Part shown: in pieces, positions 53,990 to 62,239 of the stretch | Position numbering within the stretch: position 1 is the first letter of the stretch | Layout: every line of letters begins with the position of its first letter | Assembly (NCBI RefSeq): GCF_004341375.1 | Contig: NZ_SLXO01000007.1 | Location: 62,001 to 126,000 of the forward strand | From: Rhodothalassium salexigens DSM 2132 | GTDB lineage: Bacteria > Pseudomonadota > Alphaproteobacteria > Sphingomonadales > Rhodothalassiaceae | Length of the DNA stretch: 64,000 nucleotides | Direction: 5' to 3' | Program-made: the position numbers and the translations under genes | The notes under the pieces: model-generated | Database searches by the model: none | Seen by the model: only the letters and a program-made list of their open reading frames with translations | Told to the model about the DNA's origin: nothing

Positions 53990-54660
53990 GCCTGCCGCCC
54001 CTGACCAACCGGCGCGTCGACCGCTGGGTCAAGCCGCCGGTGCACCTGCTGCTGGCCCTGCCGCTGCTTTGGCTGGGCCTGCAATGGACCTTGGCGCTGG
54101 CGGGCGAACCGCACGGCCTGGGCATCAATCCGCAACAGTTTTCCAACCGCTTCACCGGCCTGTGGGCGCTGCGCTGGCTTGTGCTGGCGCTCGCCGTGGG
54201 GCCGGTGGCGCGCGGCCTCGGCTGGTCCAAGCTGATGCGCTTGCGGCGCCTGGTGGGGCTGTGGGCGTTCGCCGCGGTGGTCGTCCACCTGTCGAGCTAT
54301 GTGGCGCTCGACATGCTGTTCGAATGGCGCGCGATCTGGGACGATATCGTCAAGCGCACCTATATCACCTTCGGCATGGCGGCGTTTGCGCTGTTGCTGC
54401 CGCTGGCGCTCACCTCGACCCGGGCGGCGCAACGCCGGCTCGGCCGCGCCTGGACCCGGCTGCACCGGCTGGTGCTGCCGGCGGCGGCGCTGGCGGTGGT
54501 GCACTTCGCCTTCCTGGTCAAGGGCAACCAGACCGAGCCGTGGATCTATGCCGGCATTCTGGCCGCGCTGATCGGCTATCGCGCGCTCGAATGGCGCCGC
54601 CGCGCGCCTCGGGCACCGCGGGCGCGGCGGCGCCTGGGCACCGGTGGGGCGGCGCCCTGA
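53980..54660 (+). CDS. msrQ: Heme-binding membrane subunit MsrQ
   Basis: 226 residues, start GTG at 53980 inside the end of msrP. About six TM helices with conserved His ligands ([34 protein letters not shown]). [20 protein letters not shown] is the usual second helix. It passes electrons from the quinone pool or flavin reductase to MsrP. The Arg-rich C-terminus is slightly extended. Confidence 0.95.
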   Translation: MVLSLPPLTNRRVDRWVKPPVHLLLALPLLWLGLQWTLALAGEPHGLGINPQQFSNRFTGLWALRWLVLALAVGPVARGLGWSKLMRLRRLVGLWAFAAVVVHLSSYVALDMLFEWRAIWDDIVKRTYITFGMAAFALLLPLALTSTRAAQRRLGRAWTRLHRLVLPAAALAVVHFAFLVKGNQTEPWIYAGILAALIGYRALEWRRRAPRAPRARRRLGTGGAAP

Positions 54661-54828
54661 GCCACCGGCGACCGACCGCCAAACCGACCACCGACCCCGC
54701 CGACCAACCGCACCGCCGCAACCACCGGCGCCCACCAATGCCGGGGCACCCCGGACGCCACGATCCGCGCCCAATGGCGGCAGAAATCCCGCCCCCACCA
54801 CACCTATCCCCTTGCCCGGCTGGCGGAC

Positions 54829-54862
54829 AAAAAAGCGCCGGCCAGGCGAACCCGGCCGGCGC
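54829..54862 (-). terminator. Intrinsic terminator after the RND operon
   Basis: On the minus strand a 9-bp stem GCGCCGGCC/GGCCGGCGC (54835-54843 with 54854-54862), 10-base loop, then six Ts (54834 down to 54829). It lies 47 bp after the RND pump stop. Confidence 0.88.
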
Positions 54863-54909
54863 GATGAGGTCTTGGCGCCCGCGCCAGGCCGGCGCGGGGC
54901 GGCGTGCGG

Positions 54910-57900
54910 TCAGGCGTCGGCGCCCGAGGCGGCAGCGGCACGGCCATCGCTGGACCCGGCCCCCGGCTGCGGGCCGCTGTCGCGGGCCAGCTTGCGGCAC
55001 GCCACATAGAATAGCGGCGTGAACACCAGGCCGAACAAGGTCACCCCCAACATGCCCGAGAACACCGCCGTACCAATGGCCCGGCGCATCTCGGCACCAG
55101 CGCCTTCGGCGACCACCAGCGGCAACACGCCCAGGATGAACGCCCCGGCGGTCATCAGGATCGGCCGCAGGCGCACCCGCGCCGCATCCACCGCCGCCTG
55201 GAACCGGTCGGCGCCTTCCAACTCGCGCTGGCGGGCGAACTCGACGATCAGAATGGCGTTCTTACTGGCCAGGCCCACCAACACCACCAGACCGATCTGG
55301 GTCAGCAGATTGTTGTCGAGCCCCAAGAGGTCGATGCCGACCATGGCGCCGAAGATACTCATCGGCACGATCATGATCACCGCCAACGGCAACAGCCAGC
55401 TTTCATACTGGGCCGACAGCACCAGGAAGGCGAACACCACCGCCAGCACGAAGGCCAGCGCCGCCGTGTTGCCGGTTTGCTTCTGCTGGAACGCCAGGTC
55501 GGTCCACTCATAACCGACGCCGGGCGGCAGCACCTCGTCGGCCAGTTGCTCCATGCGCGCCAACGCCTCGCCCGACGAGAAGCCGGCCACCGTGTCGCCC
55601 TGCAGCGCCGCCGAGGGGTAGAGATTGTAGCGCGGCACCCGCGACGGCCCGGTCACATCGCGGAACGTGGCCACCGAGCCAAGCGGCACCATCTCGCCGT
55701 CGGCATTGCGGGTCCGCAGCCGGGCCAGGTCGTCCGGGTCGAGCCGGTGCGGCCAGTCGGCCTGGGCGGTCACCCGGTAGGTCCGGCCGAGGAAGTTGAA
55801 GTCGTTGACGAACGCCGAGCCCACATAGACCTCAAGCGTCGAGAACACGTCCGACACCGGTACCTGAAGGATTTCCGCCCGGGTCCGGTCCACGTCCACA
55901 TAGAGTTGCGGCGTGCGCGTCTCGAAGAACGAGAACACCTGCGTGGTCTCGGGCGCCTGATTGGCCGCGCCGGCCAGTTGTTGGACCGATTGCGACAGGG
56001 TGTCGAGCCCGCGGCCGCGCCGATCCTGGACCATCATCTTAAAGCCGCCGGCATTGCCGATCCCGCGCACAGGCGGCGGCGGGATCACCACCACCTGCGC
56101 ATCGGTGATACCGGCCACCGCGCGTCGGAGATCGGTGAGGATGGTATGGAAATCGCGGCCCTCGTCCAAGCGCTCGGAGAACGGCTTCAAGGGCACGAAC
56201 ACCGTCGCCGCGTTGGAGGCGAGCGTGAAGGTGGCACCGTTCAGACCGGCAAAGCCCATCACGTTCTGGACCCCGCCCACCGGCAGCGCCCGTTGGGTGA
56301 TTTCCTGGACCACCGCATCAGTACGCTCCATGGTCGCCCCCGGCGGCAACTGCGCCGAGATGATGAAATAGCCCTGGTCCTGCTGTGGAATGAAGCCGCC
56401 GGGCACCCGGTTGTACTCGAACGCGGTGACGCCGAGCAGCGCCAGATAGAGCACGCCCATGATCGCACCGCGCCGCAACACCCAGGCGACGCCGCGACTG
56501 TAGCGTTCCGCCGTGCGGTCGAAGCCGCGGTTGAAGAAACCGAAGACGCGACCGAGCGGGCCGTTCGACGTTTCGGCGTGCGACCGCCCCTTGAGCAGCA
56601 GCCCGCACAGTGCCGGCGACAGGGTCAACGAGACCAGCAGCGACAACAGCGTCGCCACCGAGATGGTCAGCGCGAACTGGCGATAGAACTGGCCCGAAAT
56701 GCCCTCGATGAATGCGGTCGGCACGAACACGGCGACCAACGCCAACGACATGGCGACCAGGGCCGTGCCAACCTCGTCCATGGTCTTGTGGGCGGCCTCC
56801 TTGGGCGCCAGACCCTCACGCAGGTTGCGCTCCACATTCTCGACCACCACGATGGCGTCGTCGACGACGATGCCGATCGCCAGCACCAGCCCGAACAGCG
56901 TCAGATTGTTGAGCGAAAAGCCGAACGCCTGCATCATCGCGAACGTGCCGATCAGCGACACCGGAATCGCCAGGATCGGGATGATCGCGGCGTTCCAACG
57001 CTGCAGGAAAAGCACGATCACCAACACCACCAGAAGCCCGGCTTCGAAGATCGTCTTAACCACGGCGTCGACCGACTGTTGTACGAAGTCGGTCGGATTA
57101 TAGATGATCCGGTATTCCAGTCCCTCGGGGAAGGCCTTGGAAAACTCGGCCATCTGAGCCTTGATACGGTCGGCGGTGGCCAGCGCGTTGGTGCCCGGAC
57201 GCTGGAAGATCGGCAGGGCCACCGCCGGCTTGCCGTCCATGTAACTGCGGGTCACATAGTCCTGGGCCGCCAATTCGACCCGGCCCACATCGCCGAGCCG
57301 GACCACCCGGCCGTCCGGATCGGACTTGATGACGATGTTGGCGAATTCCTCGGGCTCGACCAACCGGCCTTTGGTGCGCACCGAAAGCTCGAACGCGGAC
57401 TCGGGCTGGGGCAAGGGTTCGTCGTTGAGCGTGCCGGACGCCACCTGGACGTTCTGCTGGCGCAGCGTATTGACCACGTCGAGCCCGGTCAGCCCCACCG
57501 AGGCCAGCCGGTCGGGATCGAGCCAGACGCGCATGGAATACTCGCTGCCGCCATAGATCCGCAGATCACCGACGCCGTCGATACGAGCCAGCGGGTCGCG
57601 CAGTTGCAAGGCGGCGTAGTTGGCGATGTAAAGCTGATCCAGGCTCTCGTCGGGCGACAGCAGGTGGATCACCATCATCAGGTCGGGCGAATTCTTGCGC
57701 GTGGTCACACCGAGCCGGCGCACCTCTTCAGGCAATCGCGGCTCGGCCACGGAAACCCGGTTTTGCACCAGGACCTGCGCCTCGTCGAGATCGGTGCCCA
57801 ACTCGAAGGTGATGGTCAGCGTCATATTGCCCGACGCCGTCGACTGCGACGACATGTAGAGCATGCCCTCGACGCCGTTCACCTCCTGCTCAATCGGCGT

Positions 57901-58092
57901 CGCGACGGTCTTGGCCACGGTTTCGGCGTCGGCGCCGGGATAGGTGGCCTGCACCTGAATGGTCGGCGGCACCACATCGGGATACTGCGCCACCGGCAGG
58001 TTGAGCAGCGAGATGCCGCCCAAGATCGTCACCACCAGCGACACGACCGTCGCGAAGATCGGCCGGTCGACGAAGATATGGGTCAGTTTCAT
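54910..58092 (-). CDS. RND efflux pump, inner-membrane subunit (HAE1 type)
   Basis: 1060 residues, AcrB/MexB length. Seen: MKLTHIFVDRPIFATVVSLV, TM4 GIVVDDAIVVVENVERNLRE (with the proton-relay Asp pair), GFIPQQDQGYFIISAQLPPG, the porter-domain ATVFVPLKPFSERLDEGRDF, and TM10 VVLVGLASKNAILIVEFARQ with the relay Lys. HAE1 members export hydrophobic and amphiphilic drugs by proton antiport. The membrane-fusion gene lies 13 bp upstream on the same strand. No TolC-type channel gene follows before the terminator. Confidence 0.96.
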   Translation of the reverse strand: MKLTHIFVDRPIFATVVSLVVTILGGISLLNLPVAQYPDVVPPTIQVQATYPGADAETVAKTVATPIEQEVNGVEGMLYMSSQSTASGNMTLTITFELGTDLDEAQVLVQNRVSVAEPRLPEEVRRLGVTTRKNSPDLMMVIHLLSPDESLDQLYIANYAALQLRDPLARIDGVGDLRIYGGSEYSMRVWLDPDRLASVGLTGLDVVNTLRQQNVQVASGTLNDEPLPQPESAFELSVRTKGRLVEPEEFANIVIKSDPDGRVVRLGDVGRVELAAQDYVTRSYMDGKPAVALPIFQRPGTNALATADRIKAQMAEFSKAFPEGLEYRIIYNPTDFVQQSVDAVVKTIFEAGLLVVLVIVLFLQRWNAAIIPILAIPVSLIGTFAMMQAFGFSLNNLTLFGLVLAIGIVVDDAIVVVENVERNLREGLAPKEAAHKTMDEVGTALVAMSLALVAVFVPTAFIEGISGQFYRQFALTISVATLLSLLVSLTLSPALCGLLLKGRSHAETSNGPLGRVFGFFNRGFDRTAERYSRGVAWVLRRGAIMGVLYLALLGVTAFEYNRVPGGFIPQQDQGYFIISAQLPPGATMERTDAVVQEITQRALPVGGVQNVMGFAGLNGATFTLASNAATVFVPLKPFSERLDEGRDFHTILTDLRRAVAGITDAQVVVIPPPPVRGIGNAGGFKMMVQDRRGRGLDTLSQSVQQLAGAANQAPETTQVFSFFETRTPQLYVDVDRTRAEILQVPVSDVFSTLEVYVGSAFVNDFNFLGRTYRVTAQADWPHRLDPDDLARLRTRNADGEMVPLGSVATFRDVTGPSRVPRYNLYPSAALQGDTVAGFSSGEALARMEQLADEVLPPGVGYEWTDLAFQQKQTGNTAALAFVLAVVFAFLVLSAQYESWLLPLAVIMIVPMSIFGAMVGIDLLGLDNNLLTQIGLVVLVGLASKNAILIVEFARQRELEGADRFQAAVDAARVRLRPILMTAGAFILGVLPLVVAEGAGAEMRRAIGTAVFSGMLGVTLFGLVFTPLFYVACRKLARDSGPQPGAGSSDGRAAAASGADA

Positions 58093-58105
58093 GAGCCCGC
58101 CCCCG

Positions 58106-59257
58106 CTACTGGTCGGTCAGGGAGATGGTGGTCTCTTGCGGTCGGACCGGTGCATTGGGGCGGACGAACATCAACCCGGCGACGATCACCCGGTCATCGG
58201 GGGCGAGCCCCGAGCGGATCACCCGCAACCCCTTGTACATCGGCCCGAGTTTGACCGGCCGCACCTGCGCGGTCTGGTCGTCGCCGACCACATAGACCAT
58301 CTTGCGGTCCTGGTCGCTGACCACCGCCTTGTCGGGCAGCAGCATCGCCTCGTAAGGGCCGCGCGCCTTGAGTTGCAGCCGGCCGAACACGCCCGGCGTC
58401 AACGCCCCGTCGGCATTCTCGAACACCGCGCGCGCCCGGATCGTACCGGTGCCCTCGTCCACTTGGTTGTCGACGAAGTCGATGGTGCCTTCGTGGACCG
58501 ACCCCGCCTCGTCCGACAGTTTGACGCGCACCAACGCACCGAGCGCCCCTTGTGCCGTGCCTTCGCCGCCCGGACCGGTGCGCTGATAGCGCAAGAACGC
58601 CCGCTCGCTGGCATCGAAGACGAAATGGATCGGATCGAGCGACACGATATTGGTCAGCGGCGTGGCGTTGCCTGCGCCGCCATTGATCAGATTGCCCACA
58701 TCGACCGCGTGCTCGCTAACCCGGCCACTGACCGGCGCGCGCACCTCGGTGAATTCGAAGTCCAATTCAGCGGTGCGCCGCTCGGCCTTGGCCGATGCCA
58801 GATCCGCCTCCGCCTGGCGCATCTCTTGGAGCCGCAGGTCGTATTGTTCCTTTGAAATGTTGTGGCGCTCCAATAACGCCTCGGCACGCGCCACCTCGGT
58901 CTTGGTGTAGGCGAGACGGGCGTCGGCGCGCTCGACCGCAGCCTCGGCGCGGTTCAGCGCCGCCTGATACGGGCGCTGGTCGATGACGAACAACAGGTCG
59001 CCCTTGTCGACCATGGTGCCGTCGGTGAAGTGAATGGACTCCAGATAGCCGCTGACGCGCGCCCGCACCTCGACCGACTTCACCGCCTGGAAGCGGCCGG
59101 TGTATTCGTCCCACTCCACCACCTGATCGACGAGCGGCGTCGTCACCTCCACCTGGGGCGGTTGCCGCGTCTGTCCCTGGGGATCCTCGCCACACGCCGC
59201 CAGCAGCCCAACGGCCAGCAGACCCGCCGACAGACGGGCCAGTCGTTTCGGGGTCAT
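58106..59257 (-). CDS. RND efflux membrane-fusion lipoprotein
   Basis: 383 residues. Lipobox near residue 22 (SAGLLAVGLLAACGEDPQGQ; Cys lipidation after LLAA), then the split lipoyl/barrel-sandwich (VEVRARVSGYLESIHFTDGT; APVSGRVSEHAVDVGNLING), an alpha-helical hairpin (ADARLAYTKTEVARAEALLE) and a membrane-proximal barrel. AcrA/MexA-type length. GGAGG sits 5 bases before the ATG at 59257, which decides against a start 24 codons upstream. First gene of the efflux operon; no adjacent TetR-type repressor is seen. Confidence 0.95.
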   Translation of the reverse strand: MTPKRLARLSAGLLAVGLLAACGEDPQGQTRQPPQVEVTTPLVDQVVEWDEYTGRFQAVKSVEVRARVSGYLESIHFTDGTMVDKGDLLFVIDQRPYQAALNRAEAAVERADARLAYTKTEVARAEALLERHNISKEQYDLRLQEMRQAEADLASAKAERRTAELDFEFTEVRAPVSGRVSEHAVDVGNLINGGAGNATPLTNIVSLDPIHFVFDASERAFLRYQRTGPGGEGTAQGALGALVRVKLSDEAGSVHEGTIDFVDNQVDEGTGTIRARAVFENADGALTPGVFGRLQLKARGPYEAMLLPDKAVVSDQDRKMVYVVGDDQTAQVRPVKLGPMYKGLRVIRSGLAPDDRVIVAGLMFVRPNAPVRPQETTISLTDQ

Positions 59258-59426
59258 CCGCACCTCCACTCTTTCGCTTGCAACGAGGACGCCGAGGCCG
59301 TGCACGGCGCAAAGCACGCAGCGCAACATCGGCCTTCAGCACTTAGCAACCGCATTCAAGAGAACAAGGGGGAAGAACAAAGAAAAATACAAACCACCCG
59401 CCTGATGACACGGACTTGCTGTTAGC

Positions 59427-59469
59427 AAAAACCTGACGAGGCCGTCCGAACACCTCGGACAGCCTCGTC
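59427..59469 (-). terminator. Terminator of the F0 ATP synthase operon
   Basis: On the minus strand, an interrupted 14-bp stem: GACGAGGC at 59462-59469 with its partner at 59435-59442, plus an inner GTCCGA/TCGGAC. It is followed after three bases by five Ts (59431 down to 59427). It is 29 bp after the atpF stop. The mismatch and short T tract make it moderately strong. Confidence 0.7.
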
Positions 59470-59497
59470 AAAATCGTCAGTGATTATTCCTAGCCGC

Positions 59498-60067
59498 TTA
59501 ATGCAAGCTTTTGTCCACCTCGGCGATGGCAGCGTCGAGTGCCTGACGCCCGGTGTCGCCGGTCATCGCGTCCTGCAGCGTCTGCCGGGTCGCGGCCACC
59601 GCAGCATGGGCGGCCGCCGCGCGCACCTCGGCCACCGCCGACTGTTGAAGCTGGGCGATCCGGCTTTCCACCGCCTGGGTGCGCCGGTCGACCAGAGCGG
59701 CGGCATCCTTCTCCGCCTGTGCCTTGAGCGCCTTGGCATCCTCGCGCGCTTGCTCGACGATCGCTTCGGCGTCCTTAGCCGCCTGACGTTGACGCCGTTG
59801 ATCCTCGGCCAGTTGCTTCTGCGCTTCGTCGCGCAGCAACCGGGCTTCCTGGATCTGGCGTTCGATCCCGGCCGCGCGCGCGTCGAGCGCCCGGCCGATC
59901 GCGCCCCAAGCCTGCCGGGCGATGAGGGCGATGAACACCACAAAGCCCAGGCCGACCCAGAAATAGGTGTTCTTCGGGCTGAACCAGCCCACCGAGCCAT
60001 GATCGCCGGCGCCTTCCACCACGTCGGCGGCGAACGCCAGCCAGGGCATCACCATGTCTGCCGCCAT
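59498..60067 (-). CDS. atpF: ATP synthase F0 subunit b
   Basis: 189 residues from the ATG at 60067, which overlaps the b' stop as TGATG (a GTG lies one codon earlier). One TM helix (TYFWVGLGFVVFIALIARQA, near residue 35) then a long charged coiled coil (RRQRQAAKDAEAIVEQARED) forming the peripheral stalk. The long N-terminus before the helix (about 30 residues) is typical of alphaproteobacterial b subunits. Last gene of the operon. Confidence 0.95.
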   Translation of the reverse strand: MAADMVMPWLAFAADVVEGAGDHGSVGWFSPKNTYFWVGLGFVVFIALIARQAWGAIGRALDARAAGIERQIQEARLLRDEAQKQLAEDQRRQRQAAKDAEAIVEQAREDAKALKAQAEKDAAALVDRRTQAVESRIAQLQQSAVAEVRAAAAHAAVAATRQTLQDAMTGDTGRQALDAAIAEVDKSLH

Positions 60068-60570
60068 CACTGCGCCTCCTCGGCCCGCACGCCGGCCAGT
60101 TCACGCTTGACCGAGGCCTTGAGCTTGTTGGTGTTGCCGGTCACGGAAAACTGCGCCAGCAGTTCCTTGGCCACGTCCACCGAAATGGCGTGCATTTCGT
60201 CGAGCGCTTCATTGCGGGCCCGGGCGATGTCCGCCTCGGCCTCGCGCTGGCGCTTGTCGAGCTTGGCATCCACCTCGGCCTGCGCCTCGGCCAGTCGCCG
60301 GGTGGCGGCCTCGCGGGCTTTGCCGGTGGTCGCAGCCGCATCGTCGCGCGCCTTGGCCAAGGTCGCCTGATAGGCGTCGCGGATCGCCTTGGCTTCGTTG
60401 TTCATCCGCTCGGCAGCGTCGAGATCGTCCCCGATGCGCTGCTCGCGATCCTTATAGATCTGCTCGACCCGCGGCAGACCCATGCGGGCCATGATCAGCC
60501 AGAACAGGCCGAACACCACGGCCAGCCAGAAAATCTGCGCTGGAAAGACACTGGGATCGAACTGAGGCAT
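60067..60570 (-). CDS. atpF': ATP synthase F0 subunit b'
   Basis: 167 residues. N-terminal TM helix IFWLAVVFGLFWLIMARMGL after MPQFDPSVFPAQ, then a coiled coil (LDAAERMNNEAKAIRDAYQA, RLAEAQAEVDAKLDKRQREA). Having separate b' and b genes is a mark of photosynthetic and other alphaproteobacteria and of cyanobacteria. It sits between atpE and atpF; b and b' are expected to form a heterodimeric stalk. Confidence 0.95.
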   Translation of the reverse strand: MPQFDPSVFPAQIFWLAVVFGLFWLIMARMGLPRVEQIYKDREQRIGDDLDAAERMNNEAKAIRDAYQATLAKARDDAAATTGKAREAATRRLAEAQAEVDAKLDKRQREAEADIARARNEALDEMHAISVDVAKELLAQFSVTGNTNKLKASVKRELAGVRAEEAQ

Positions 60571-60659
60571 GGACCTGCCTTTCGATGCGAGGAAGGCCGG
60601 GCGGCGGGATCACCCGCAGCCCGGAAGGCGATAGGTCGTCGGTCGAAGCGGTCGGACGC

Positions 60660-60887
60660 TCAGACGACGAACAGCAGCAGGAGCGCCACCAGGAACGCCA
60701 GAATGCCGAGCGCTTCGGTCACCGCGAAGCCGATGATCAGGCGCGGGAACTGCTTGTCGGCGGCGGCCGGGTTGCGCAGCGCGCCTTGCAGGAAGTAGGC
60801 GAAAATCAGGCCCACGCCGATACCGGCGCCACCCATACCGATGGCCGCGATGCCGGCACCGATCAGCTTAGCAGCTTCAGCTTCCAT
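60660..60887 (-). CDS. atpE: ATP synthase F0 subunit c
   Basis: 75 residues, two TM helices with the Gly-rich first helix ([20 protein letters not shown]) and the ion-binding carboxylate Glu in [20 protein letters not shown]. The polar loop has [10 protein letters not shown]. Motif favours H+ rather than Na+ coupling, because the Na+ ligands (Gln/Ser-Thr pattern) are absent. GGAAG precedes the ATG. Confidence 0.98.
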   Translation of the reverse strand: MEAEAAKLIGAGIAAIGMGGAGIGVGLIFAYFLQGALRNPAAADKQFPRLIIGFAVTEALGILAFLVALLLLFVV

Positions 60888-60930
60888 TGTTCTTCCTTTC
60901 CGAACAGAACGGGGTCGTTGTTGCAGGGTT

Positions 60931-61704
60931 TTAGTGCGCCACGTCCACGGCGTCCTTCAGATAGACGCAGGTGAGCAGCGCGAAAACATAGGCATGGGCC
61001 ACGGCGACCAGCAGTTCGAGCGCCTGGAAGGCGACGATCATGGCGAACGGCAGCACGCCGAGCGCGGCCATGACACCGCCGCCAGCGCCGAGGCTGACGA
61101 TGAAGCCGGCGAACACCTTCAACAGGATGTGCCCGGCGGTCATGTTGGCGAACAGACGAACCGACAGGGTGACCGGCCGGACCAGGAACGAGAACACCTC
61201 GATAGCGACGATCAGCGGCGCCAGGATCCACGGCGTGCCCGACGGCATGAACAGCGAGAAGAACGACAGACCGTTGCGCACCAGACCGATCAGCACCACC
61301 GCGAAGAAAATGCAGATCGCGAACGCGAAGGTCACCGCCAGATGGCTGGTCACCGTGAACGCATAGGGCAGAAGTCCCATCACATTGGCGGTCAGCACAA
61401 ACATGAACAGCGAGAACACGAACGGAAAGAACGACCGCCCGTGGCTGCCGATATTGTCCCGCACCATGCCGGCGACGAACTCGTAACTCATCTCCACCAT
61501 GGACTGCAGCCGGCCCGGCACCAGCGCCTGGCGGCGCGTGCCCAGCATCACGAAGGCGGTCAGAAGCCCCGCCACCGCGATCATGTAGGCCGCAGCATTG
61601 TTGAAGGAAATGTCCAGCCCGGCGACCTCCAGCGGCGCGCCGATGCGGTGAATTTCGAACTGTTCGAGAGGCCCTGCCACGGACGCGGCTCCCTGGTCAA
61701 TCAC
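60931..61704 (-). CDS. atpB: ATP synthase F0 subunit a
   Basis: 257 residues, start GTG at 61704 overlapping atpI by 8 bp. Five to six TM helices; the essential Arg lies in [20 protein letters not shown]. The C-terminal helix carries [20 protein letters not shown] with conserved Glu and Gln/His-type positions. Forms the proton path with the c ring. Confidence 0.97.
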   Translation of the reverse strand: MIDQGAASVAGPLEQFEIHRIGAPLEVAGLDISFNNAAAYMIAVAGLLTAFVMLGTRRQALVPGRLQSMVEMSYEFVAGMVRDNIGSHGRSFFPFVFSLFMFVLTANVMGLLPYAFTVTSHLAVTFAFAICIFFAVVLIGLVRNGLSFFSLFMPSGTPWILAPLIVAIEVFSFLVRPVTLSVRLFANMTAGHILLKVFAGFIVSLGAGGGVMAALGVLPFAMIVAFQALELLVAVAHAYVFALLTCVYLKDAVDVAH

Positions 61705-62086
61705 GCTCCGACGGCTTGGCGCCGCCGGCGTCGTCGGTTGCGTCGGTCTTGCCTGTTTCGCTTGCGCGGGCGGCCGTGTCGGCCGCTGCCGAAGCCCGGG
61801 CCGCGGTCTGAAGCACGTTCTTCACCCCACCGGCAAAGCCGAACAGGACGAAAACGATCATCAGCCACGGCGACGTTCCAAGCCATCGGTCGGCCCAATA
61901 CCCCAGAAAGCCACCGACCGCCACCCCGGCGACGATTTCGAGACCGACACGCAGCCCCAGGGCCAGATCGGAATCGGCTTGAGCCCCAGGGTCGTCGGCG
62001 GCCAACGGATCCCGTCGGGCGGCGCGCGCCTTGCGCAACCGCTCGTCAAAGCCGCCGGGCCTGCTATCGTCGTCGTCGGAGGTCAC
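61697..62086 (-). CDS. atpI: ATP synthase assembly protein AtpI
   Basis: 129 residues. Two hydrophobic segments (LRVGLEIVAGVAVGGFLGYW and SPWLMIVFVLFGFAGGVKNV), matching the AtpI/Gene 1 family that aids c-ring assembly. The start is taken as GTG at 62086 (VTSDDDDSRPGG), since the only ATGs in frame (62209, 62197) lie upstream of the operon promoter's -35. The C-terminal tail is acidic and longer than usual. First gene of the atp operon. Confidence 0.88.
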   Translation of the reverse strand: MTSDDDDSRPGGFDERLRKARAARRDPLAADDPGAQADSDLALGLRVGLEIVAGVAVGGFLGYWADRWLGTSPWLMIVFVLFGFAGGVKNVLQTAARASAAADTAARASETGKTDATDDAGGAKPSERD

Positions 62087-62161
62087 GCGCTTCCCAAAGC
62101 CGGACGCCCACACACACGTCGCCGGGCCAGCGGTTTCCCCCGACCCGGCAGACGCGGGCGC

Positions 62162-62190
62162 AACATAGAAACGCCCCCGCGCCCTGTCAA
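62162..62190 (-). promoter_or_regulatory. Sigma-70 promoter of the atp operon
   Basis: On the minus strand TTGACA (62185-62190) and TATGTT (62162-62167, 4 of 6) are separated by exactly 17 bases. Transcription would begin near 62155, about 70 bases before the AtpI GTG start. It lies in the 153-bp gap between smc and atpI. Confidence 0.75.
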
Positions 62191-62239
62191 GCCGCATAGG
62201 GGAATGCACAACCGTCTGATTTTTAAGTATTTTCAGAAA

